From: Armatimonadota bacterium
Lineage (GTDB): Bacteria; Armatimonadota; Chthonomonadetes; Chthonomonadales; Chthonomonadaceae
NCBI GenBank assembly: GCA_028871815.1
Contig: JAGWMJ010000001.1
Span: forward strand, 648,715 to 712,714
Length of the DNA: 64,000 bases
Direction of reading: 5' to 3'
The notes under the pieces are model-generated. The model was given only the letters and a program-made list of their open reading frames with translations, made no database searches and had not been told where the DNA came from. A program made the translations under genes and the position numbers. Shown here in pieces: positions 9,094 to 15,142 of the stretch. Every line of letters begins with the position of its first letter. The first letter of the stretch is position 1.

Positions 9094-9937
9094 CCCTCGT
9101 TCACTCGCAAAGCGGGTATCGGCGGAAACCGGCCTCGCGTTCACCGGCACCGAGGGACGCGACAGCGACGGCAGCCGCTGGCTGGAATTGCGGCCAGCGG
9201 GACATCCCCCTGGCCAGACCTTCGCACTGCGCACCGTAATCGGCTGGCGGCGGATCGACGTGGAGTTCCGCCCCGGCAACTTTGCCGGGGAGCTTGTGGA
9301 AGCAATGGGCCGCGCCGATGAGAGCGGACGCCAAACCTTCCGCGCGGTGCTTGCCGCCTGCCGTGACGCCGGTGCCGATGTTGCGCTGGCCGTGAACGGC
9401 ATCGCAACCAATCCCGAGGACGACGCGATATGGTCCGCACCGTGGCGCAGCCTCGACCTCACCATCCGGCGCGGGATGCTCGCCATCAACGAGGGCGATG
9501 CCGATGCGGACATGCGCCAGATCGAACTTTGGACCGTGCGCGCGGCGGCGGCTGTGCTGGCGTTGCTGCCGCTTGAGATCGACAGCGAGGAGTCCGGGGA
9601 AGTCGCGCCCGATTTTGCGGGGCTGCCCGAAGGGACAGAAGCCCGCATCGACGTGAACCGCTATGAGCGCGACCGCCGCAACCGTGCCGCCGCGCTCGCC
9701 ATCCACGGCTATTTCTGCAAGGCCTGCGACCTCGACATGGGCGAAAGATACGGTCCCGCAGCGGCGGGCCTGATAGAGGTCCATCACGTCACGCAGGTAT
9801 CCGAAGTGGGACCGGGCTATATCATCGACCCGAAAAGCGACCTGATGCCGCTCTGTCCGAACTGCCACGCCGTCGCGCACCGGCGCTCGCCGCCGTTCTC
9901 GGTCGATGAACTCCGCGAGATGCAGCGCCCGTCCTGA
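9083..9937 (+). CDS. HNH endonuclease with an unassigned N-terminal domain
   Basis: The ATG at 9083 follows GGAGGA at 9075-9080 and overlaps the end of the GHKL gene by 11 nt, so I prefer it to upstream in-frame starts. The 284-residue product has a C-terminal HNH fold: C212-x2-C215, the HH pair at 234-235 (IEVHHV), the LMPLCPNCHAVAH segment with C258-x2-C261, and H266. These supply the zinc knuckles and the catalytic His of the family. Residues 1-165 form a separate domain that I do not recognise, containing WRRIDVEFRPGNF and WRSLDLTIRRGM. It may bind DNA or the ATPase partners. As the only nuclease in the operon, it is the likely cutting subunit of the SNF2/MORC complex. The stop lies 2 nt from the stop of the convergent EcoRII gene. 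Confidence 0.9.
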   Translation: MSPDPRSLAKRVSAETGLAFTGTEGRDSDGSRWLELRPAGHPPGQTFALRTVIGWRRIDVEFRPGNFAGELVEAMGRADESGRQTFRAVLAACRDAGADVALAVNGIATNPEDDAIWSAPWRSLDLTIRRGMLAINEGDADADMRQIELWTVRAAAAVLALLPLEIDSEESGEVAPDFAGLPEGTEARIDVNRYERDRRNRAAALAIHGYFCKACDLDMGERYGPAAAGLIEVHHVTQVSEVGPGYIIDPKSDLMPLCPNCHAVAHRRSPPFSVDELREMQRPS

Positions 9938-9939
9938 TC

Positions 9940-11172
9940 CTACGGCGAGACAGTCAGCAGCCGCACATCGCCGATGAAACTCTCAAGGGTCTGTAGGTGC
10001 GGCTGCACCTCCTTAGGGAAGGATGCCACGCGTTGCGCCGGAACCACAAGCTGCACACCCGCACCGCTCATTTCCGCGAACTGCGACACCGACACGCCCT
10101 CCTGGAGCGTCAGCAAGTGCTTGTTGGGAATACGGTCGGCCTCATTGAGAATCTGCCGCCAGCGATCCTTGCAGGTCGTCTTGACCGCGAGCATCCGCAG
10201 GCCGGAGGCGGGAAAGCTTACGTCCTGATAGGCCCCCTGTGACGGAAAGAGAAAGTCGGGCTTCTTCGTTCCTTCCGAAACAGGCTGGTATGAGAAATGC
10301 TGATTCTCGACCAGCCGCTCCTCAATGAAAATCTCGCGCGCGTGCAGTTCCAGCGACCGCCCCGCGCGCATCCTGCGCCGTTGCAGCACCGTCTGCGCCC
10401 GGTGCACGAAATCGTCGACCGTTTTAAACCCGGCGAGGATATGCGGCAGTTCTACCGCATCTTCGATGCTGCGGAACAGCTCGAACTCACATTCGCGCCG
10501 CTGCATGAGCCGCTGGTCGGGCGGCAGCGTCGGCAGCGGGCGCAACTCGACCGCCTTGTGCACAATTTCTGCCGCGGCAGGAAAATCCGAGAGCCACGCG
10601 GGTGGCATGTCGGCACGTTCGAGCCAGCAGCTTGTATGGGGTGGTGCGTCCGGCTGTGCGAGGTTCGCGGGCGCCTTGACGGGCGACCAGATCAGGAACC
10701 TGCCCGGATCGACTGGTCCAACCCGGTCCTCAACAAGATCCTCCTCAGTTTCGTGCTGACAGACCCACACATGGCAGTCGATTGCCGGGCCCGCGCTGTC
10801 GAGCCGGAACGCGAACACGGTGAGCGCGCCAGTGCTGTCAGGATCGAGAAGCGCCGAACTCTGTCCGCCTAAATTCGTCAGCCGCGCTTCGTTGCGTGTG
10901 CCGCCGAACAGCGCGTTGTTGTAATAGACCGCCCGGACCTTGCGGTGATCCACGCCGGAATCGACGTAGAGATCAAACCACACATTGGGATTCTTGATGT
11001 CGGTCCTGTTGACCGCTGGGAACACCTGGAACATGAACTCGCGCGGCACATACGGCCCCGCCTGGTGCGAGCCGTTGGCCAGCGTGTCGTTGCCTGACAG
11101 CCGTTTCACATACCAGACAGTATCCGGGCTGGCGAAGTCATCCAGCCAGTCCGAAACGTCAGCAATGGCCAC
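9940..11172 (-). CDS. EcoRII-type (Type IIE) restriction endonuclease
   Basis: The 410-residue enzyme has both EcoRII domains. The N-terminal effector domain lies at about 17-150 (RLSGNDTLANGSHQAG, YYNNALFGGTRNEARLT). The C-terminal PD-(D/E)xK-like nuclease domain lies at about 225-405 (SLELHAREIF, KKPDFLFP, LAVKTTCKDRWRQ, NKHLLTLQEGVS). D306, Y315, K331 and R337 sit at a constant offset of seven from the EcoRII residues I recall as catalytic or cleft residues (Y308, K324, R330), so the enzyme looks active. EcoRII needs two copies of its site (CCWGG in the prototype); the specificity of this homologue is not certain. Its start overlaps the vsr end by 14 nt, so methyltransferase, vsr and nuclease form one operon. 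Placing the nuclease last favours methylation first. Confidence 0.93.
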   Translation of the reverse strand: MAIADVSDWLDDFASPDTVWYVKRLSGNDTLANGSHQAGPYVPREFMFQVFPAVNRTDIKNPNVWFDLYVDSGVDHRKVRAVYYNNALFGGTRNEARLTNLGGQSSALLDPDSTGALTVFAFRLDSAGPAIDCHVWVCQHETEEDLVEDRVGPVDPGRFLIWSPVKAPANLAQPDAPPHTSCWLERADMPPAWLSDFPAAAEIVHKAVELRPLPTLPPDQRLMQRRECEFELFRSIEDAVELPHILAGFKTVDDFVHRAQTVLQRRRMRAGRSLELHAREIFIEERLVENQHFSYQPVSEGTKKPDFLFPSQGAYQDVSFPASGLRMLAVKTTCKDRWRQILNEADRIPNKHLLTLQEGVSVSQFAEMSGAGVQLVVPAQRVASFPKEVQPHLQTLESFIGDVRLLTVSP

Positions 11173-11635
11173 GCGGCGACTCCCCCCTCAGCGTCCCCTC
11201 ACCTATAGCACCGCTGGTGATCCAGTCCGCGGCCCTGTCGAGCGTCGTATTGCGATCGGCGTCCGTTCTGCCTCGGAAGGCACATTCCCATATCGTCAGA
11301 ACGCGCCAGCCTCTTTCGTTTAGGAGTTCCGCCGCCCTGTGGTCACGCGCGCGGTTGCCCGCAATCTTCTCGCGCCAGAAATCTTCGCGCGTGCGCGGCC
11401 AGCGAAACAGCGGGCAGTCGTGGCCGTGCCAGAAACAGCCGTGCACGAAGATCGCTGCATGGTAGCGCGGCAGGATTAGGTCCGGGCGTCCCGGCAGGCT
11501 GCGATCATGCAGCCGGAATCGGAATCCCCTGCGATGCAGTCCACGGCGCACGAGCATTTCCGGTTTGGTATCCTTGCCATGGATACCGGCCATCATGCGG
11601 CGGCGCGTGGCGGCATCTACAATGTCAGACCACAA
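11159..11635 (-). CDS. vsr: Very short patch repair endonuclease (Vsr)
   Basis: Vsr nicks 5' of the T in T:G mismatches left by deamination of 5-methylcytosine, and so offsets the mutation cost of the neighbouring methyltransferase. This 158-residue protein matches the family length and motifs: the start region MMAGIHGKDTKPEMLVRR, LPGRPDLIL with the catalytic Asp, FVHGCFWHGHDC with the catalytic His and zinc ligands, and TIWECAF with the last zinc Cys. The start is probably the TTG at 11635, because the family's conserved N-terminal helix lies before the first ATG. It overlaps the methyltransferase stop by 11 nt, and its own end overlaps the EcoRII gene, so all three are translationally coupled. 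The last ~35 residues after the core are not conserved. Confidence 0.93.
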   Translation of the reverse strand: MWSDIVDAATRRRMMAGIHGKDTKPEMLVRRGLHRRGFRFRLHDRSLPGRPDLILPRYHAAIFVHGCFWHGHDCPLFRWPRTREDFWREKIAGNRARDHRAAELLNERGWRVLTIWECAFRGRTDADRNTTLDRAADWITSGAIGEGTLRGESPRGHC

Positions 11636-12890
11636 GCGGCAGTCTCCGCTGCTTCATTTCCACGTCTGTGCGTGCCGTCAGCCATGGGGCCATGTGCTCC
11701 GCCACAGCTTCCACTGCCGGCACAACCACGGCGTTGCCGAACTGGCGATAGGCTTGGGTGTCGGAGACCCGAATGACGAAGTCGCTGCCGTTGGGCCCGT
11801 CGAAGCCCATAAGCCGCGCGCACTCACGCGGCGTCAGGCGGCGGGGATTGCCCCGCCCGCGCGAGACAAGGATTTCCGAACCGTCTTTGAAATACCTGGC
11901 GGACAGGGTGCGCGCCACATCAGTCTTGCCGACCAGGCCGAAGCCGAAGCCGTTACCGCGCTGGCGGTGTTTCGCGGCATAGTCCTGAAGATACCGCCAG
12001 AGGTGATCGGTGAGCACATAGCGATCCGACACCGTGCGCATATTCCCGACCGTGTAATGACCGTCCGCTCCTTCGCTGCCGTCGCCTGGATGAAGGATGC
12101 TACCGAGCTTTGGCCCTTTCAGTGGATCGGGAATCAGGAAATCTGAAAATGTGAAATCGTTGGGATCGCGGAAGCCCACGATGAAAATGCGCTCGCGGTG
12201 TTGCGGCACCCACGAGCGAGCATCGATGACCTTCCAGTGGACGTGATAGCGGAGTTCCTGCGTGAGCGTACGGTGGATGATTTCAAAGGTCCGCCCGCGA
12301 TCATGGTTTACGAGGTTCTTGACGTTTTCGAGCAGAAACGCACGCGGGCGGTGATGTTCGATAATCCGCGCTACATCAAAGAACAGTGTTCCCTGCGCCT
12401 CGCAGCGGAAACCGTGCGCGCGCCCGAGCGCATTTTTCTTTGACACCCCCGCAATCGAAAACGGCTGGCAAGGAAAACCCGCTAGCAGCAGATCATGTTC
12501 AGGGATGGAACTAACCGGCACCTCTGTAATGTCGCCCGTTACTTCATGGTCGCAGCCGTAGTTCGCCTTGTACGTCAACTGGCAGTAGCGGTCCCGTTCG
12601 CTGGTGAACACACACTCGCCTCCCAAAGGATCAAAGCCGCGTCGCATTCCACCGATCCCTGCAAACAGGTCGATGAACCGGAAAGCGCTGCCTTGCCCGT
12701 TCCTGGCACGGCGTTCGTCGATGATCCTCTGCAACAGTTCGACCGCCGCCGTGCGAGGATTCGTCTCGCCGCGCTCCCACCGATACACGGTGCTGGCGGA
12801 ATAGCCGCCAAGTTCCCCGACTTGCTCGATGCTCAGTCCAGCCAGCGTGCGAAGCTGGGAAAACGCGGATGTGGCGATGGCTGACTGCAC
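11625..12890 (-). CDS. DNA (cytosine-5) methyltransferase with N-terminal XRE-type HTH
   Basis: The enzyme adds a methyl group to C5 of cytosine in the restriction site and protects the host from the EcoRII-type nuclease. Motifs in order: I FIDLFAGIGGMRRGF, IV GFPCQPFS with the catalytic Cys, VI ENVKNL, VIII QHRERIFIVGF, IX RRLTPRECARLMGF and X QFGNAVVVPAVEAV. The first ~60 residues form an XRE-type helix-turn-helix (LSIEQVGELGGYSASTVYRWERG), as in methyltransferases that repress their own transcription. I choose GTG 12890 (421 residues) because AGAGGGGGG lies just upstream; an ATG at 12977 would add 29 low-similarity residues. It heads the operon with vsr and the nuclease. Dcm-like specificity is plausible from the EcoRII and Vsr partners but is not shown. 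Confidence 0.93.
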   Translation of the reverse strand: MQSAIATSAFSQLRTLAGLSIEQVGELGGYSASTVYRWERGETNPRTAAVELLQRIIDERRARNGQGSAFRFIDLFAGIGGMRRGFDPLGGECVFTSERDRYCQLTYKANYGCDHEVTGDITEVPVSSIPEHDLLLAGFPCQPFSIAGVSKKNALGRAHGFRCEAQGTLFFDVARIIEHHRPRAFLLENVKNLVNHDRGRTFEIIHRTLTQELRYHVHWKVIDARSWVPQHRERIFIVGFRDPNDFTFSDFLIPDPLKGPKLGSILHPGDGSEGADGHYTVGNMRTVSDRYVLTDHLWRYLQDYAAKHRQRGNGFGFGLVGKTDVARTLSARYFKDGSEILVSRGRGNPRRLTPRECARLMGFDGPNGSDFVIRVSDTQAYRQFGNAVVVPAVEAVAEHMAPWLTARTDVEMKQRRLPLVV

Positions 12891-12990
12891 GGGATGCCCC
12901 CCTCTGGGAAACTCTTTGCCATTCTGACACGTGGAGTCCCGGCATAGCAAGAACGAAGCTGGACATTTCCCGCCCATAGCGCGCTTTTTC

Positions 12991-13002
12991 GGCTGATCAG
13001 CC
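12991..13002. promoter_or_regulatory. Perfect 12-bp palindrome upstream of the methyltransferase operon
   Basis: GGCTGATCAGCC is fully symmetrical, has no loop and lies about 100 nt upstream of the methyltransferase GTG. The fused XRE-type HTH of that enzyme, a dimeric operator binder by family, is an obvious candidate ligand. The rest of 12891-13088 holds no gene; a second imperfect hairpin lies at about 13022-13042. Confidence 0.35.
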
Positions 13003-13067
13003 CCGGGTGAACAGACCGTCAGCCGCGCAAAAGCGCGACGGCGGGCAGCACCGTCACTAGCGCCTCG

Positions 13068-13081
13068 CTCCGCTATCCATC
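13068..13081. repeat. Possible right attachment site (imperfect copy of the tRNA-Met 3' end)
   Basis: CTCCGCTATCCATC here compares with CTCCGCTACCATC at 3442-3454, covering the last acceptor-stem bases, discriminator and CCA of tRNA-Met, with one inserted T. It falls exactly between the last island gene and the first apparent core gene. The match is short and could be chance. Confidence 0.3.
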
Positions 13082-13088
13082 GAGCGCC

Positions 13089-14276
13089 TCACCCGGCTCT
13101 GTCGCCGCCTTCCGGCGCTGACCACGCAACCTCGCCGGCGCGAATCGCGGCTTTGATGTGGAGTTGACCCTCGCCGCCCAGCGTGAACAAGGTCAGATCG
13201 GCATCGTACCCGGGGACCACGGCGCCTTTGCGCTTGTTGGCGCCTATGATGCGTGCCGGCGTTTCGGTCACGGTGGCAATCGCTTCGGCGAGCGGCATCT
13301 GGGTGCAGCGCAGGAGGTTTTCGAGGCCGGTGTTCAGCCGCTGCGCTGCGCCGGCAAGGTAGGGCGTGCCGGCCAGGTTCAGTCCGCCATCGCTCTGCAC
13401 CTCGTACACACCATTCGCATAGAGGCCGGCCGGCATCCCGGCAAGCGACATCACGTCGCTTACCAGAGCCATCCGCCCTCGCGCTTTCACGCGCGCAATA
13501 ACCTGGATCACCTCGGCCGGCAGATGCCGCCCATCGGCGATGATTGTGGCGGTTAGCCGGTCATCCGCCAGCTGCTGCCAGATGTAGTTGGGGTGGCGCG
13601 GTAAAACGGCGTGAGCGCCATTGCCGAGGTGGGTGCTTACGGTAGCCCCTGCTGCCGCCGCACCGCGAATGTCGGCCCGCGATGCCGCGGTGTGGCCCAC
13701 GGCAACGGAAATACCGGACTCCACCAGTCGCTCAATGAACGGCAACGCGCCCGGAAGCTCCGGCGCCAGCGTCACCAGCCTTATCGCTCCACCGGCCGCA
13801 TCCTGCAGCATCTCGAAGTCGGACCATGCCGGCAGGCGAATGCAGTTGGCGGGATGAGCGCCGCGCGGGCCATCCTCGCCCGATATCCACGGTCCCTCCA
13901 CATGAATACCGATGGTCGCGCCCGCCAAATCCGGATGCGCATCCATGTTCGCAGCAATCACTGCCACTCGCTCCCGCATGGAGTGCAGTGGCGCGGTGGT
14001 GATCGTAGGCGCGAATGTGGTGACGCCTGCCGCCGCCATTCCGGTGGCTATTTCGGCGTGGCCGCGGGCATCTGCTTGGTGAGCGCCCCAGGAGTCGCCA
14101 TTGAAATCCCAACCGGCCCAGCCATTCACCTGGAGATCGATGAACCCCGGCGCCAGCCAGCAATCCGCAGCCTCCTCCGCCGCTTCAGCAACGGAATGGA
14201 TGCGGCCGTTCCTGCAGTGCACGGTCACGGGCAGTCCGGTGGTGACGAGGCGCCCCGAGTACCGCGTTTCGGGCAT
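13089..14276 (-). CDS. nagA: N-acetylglucosamine-6-phosphate deacetylase-like amidohydrolase
   Basis: The enzyme removes acetate from GlcNAc-6-phosphate, feeding amino sugars into glycolysis. Seen in the sequence: APGFIDLQVNGW near the start of the barrel, GIHVEGPWIS with the metal-binding Glu, VGHTAA and STHLGNGAHAV with metal His residues, LVSDVMSLAG with the catalytic Asp, and the C-terminal G-x3-PGYDADLTL typical of the composite amidohydrolase domain. The product has 395 residues, close to the usual 380-400. The ATG at 14276 overlaps the TGA of the PHP gene by one base, so the genes are coupled. No nagB or sugar transporter lies nearby, so a related N-acyl sugar substrate cannot be excluded. 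Confidence 0.85.
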   Translation of the reverse strand: MPETRYSGRLVTTGLPVTVHCRNGRIHSVAEAAEEAADCWLAPGFIDLQVNGWAGWDFNGDSWGAHQADARGHAEIATGMAAAGVTTFAPTITTAPLHSMRERVAVIAANMDAHPDLAGATIGIHVEGPWISGEDGPRGAHPANCIRLPAWSDFEMLQDAAGGAIRLVTLAPELPGALPFIERLVESGISVAVGHTAASRADIRGAAAAGATVSTHLGNGAHAVLPRHPNYIWQQLADDRLTATIIADGRHLPAEVIQVIARVKARGRMALVSDVMSLAGMPAGLYANGVYEVQSDGGLNLAGTPYLAGAAQRLNTGLENLLRCTQMPLAEAIATVTETPARIIGANKRKGAVVPGYDADLTLFTLGGEGQLHIKAAIRAGEVAWSAPEGGDRAG

Positions 14277-15142
14277 CACGGCGTTATCCACACAGGCTGG
14301 CACCAGGCCATGGCCGCGCCGGCGCCGAAGCACTCGGCGCGAACGCAGCAGCCCTCCTCGCCGGTGATCTCGTACTCGGCGTGCGCGCCATTGACATATC
14401 GGCACTCAATACCGGCAGCGCCGATGAACCGGATACGCTGTGCGTTTGGAGCCACGATTCGAAGGAGTCTACCTTGCAACTCTATCGAATCGATCTGCAC
14501 GCCAGTGCTGGCGTAGAACCTTCCGTGCACCAGAGCATCGATGATCGCGGCCGGCGAGCGATCTGCAGCTTGCGCCACGTTCCAGCCGCGCTCCATATCG
14601 ATTTCGAAGTGTTTGTCGTCGTTCGCGAATCCCCACACCCGTTTGCCCTGTCCCAGCAGCCAGTCCCACCGGTCGGTGGCCATGGCCGCACCGTGCTGGC
14701 GCTCGACGATGCCGTTGTAGATCTCAATGCCGGCGTAACCCGTCAGCTCCAGCATCTGAGCGTTGGTAAAGTGCGAAAACTGCCGCTGCCAACTGGGATG
14801 GTTCAGAATCGTAAAGCCGCCCATTTCGGCGGTCTCGTCCAGCACCTTCTGGCGGTTGGGCGATGGATCGACCACGGCCGTTATTCCAACTGCGCCGATG
14901 TGAGAACCGTTCGCCGACACCTCGTCGGCGGGCAGGAGCGTCATCGCGGTTCGGGACTGGTAGTCGGCCGGGTCCACGAGGCTATCGTGGTCGGATATCG
15001 CCAGAAAGTGGTATCCAAGCGCCTCGTAATCGGCAATCGTCTGCTCGGGTGGCTTTTCACCGTCACTCACGGTAGTGTGCGTGTGCAGATTTCCCCGCAG
15101 CCATTGGAAACCGGAGCCCAGGTAGGGCGAGTCAAGTTGCAT
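14276..15142 (-). CDS. PHP-domain metal-dependent phosphoesterase
   Basis: This 288-residue protein has the PHP metal-binding signature: NLHTHTTVSDG near residue 18, then AISDHDSLVDP, a mid-protein His (ILNHPSW) and FANDDKHFEID near the end of the barrel. PHP proteins hydrolyse phosphate esters using two or three metals. The terminal ~70 residues after VHGRFYASTG form a beta-rich extension common in PHP proteins linked to carbohydrate genes. The start ATG lies directly after the rhamnosidase TAG, with AAGGAG inside the last rhamnosidase codons, and the end overlaps nagA. Its position between a glycosidase and NagA suggests a role in sugar-phosphate metabolism; the substrate is unknown. Confidence 0.8.
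   Translation of the reverse strand: MQLDSPYLGSGFQWLRGNLHTHTTVSDGEKPPEQTIADYEALGYHFLAISDHDSLVDPADYQSRTAMTLLPADEVSANGSHIGAVGITAVVDPSPNRQKVLDETAEMGGFTILNHPSWQRQFSHFTNAQMLELTGYAGIEIYNGIVERQHGAAMATDRWDWLLGQGKRVWGFANDDKHFEIDMERGWNVAQAADRSPAAIIDALVHGRFYASTGVQIDSIELQGRLLRIVAPNAQRIRFIGAAGIECRYVNGAHAEYEITGEEGCCVRAECFGAGAAMAWCQPVWITP

Larger units (their letters stand above)
3453..13081. mobile_element. Degraded integrative element / defence island at the tRNA-Met 3' end
   Basis: The segment begins at the tRNA 3' end with the first ~50 codons of a P4-type integrase, continues with a broken TraI-like relaxase/helicase, and then carries an intact restriction locus of seven genes. After it, housekeeping sugar genes resume at 13089. 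tRNA 3' ends are the usual target of P4-family integrases. At 13068-13081 the sequence CTCCGCTATCCATC resembles the tRNA end (3442-3454, CTCCGCTACCATC) with a single extra base, a possible decayed right att site. The right boundary is therefore tentative. Mobility functions are destroyed, so the island is fixed unless mobilised in trans. Confidence 0.6.

Noticed and set aside
12991-13002. Palindrome GGCTGATCAGCC as an intrinsic terminator of nagA
   Set aside because: It has no loop and the adjacent T run is on the wrong side for minus-strand transcription; an operator is more likely.
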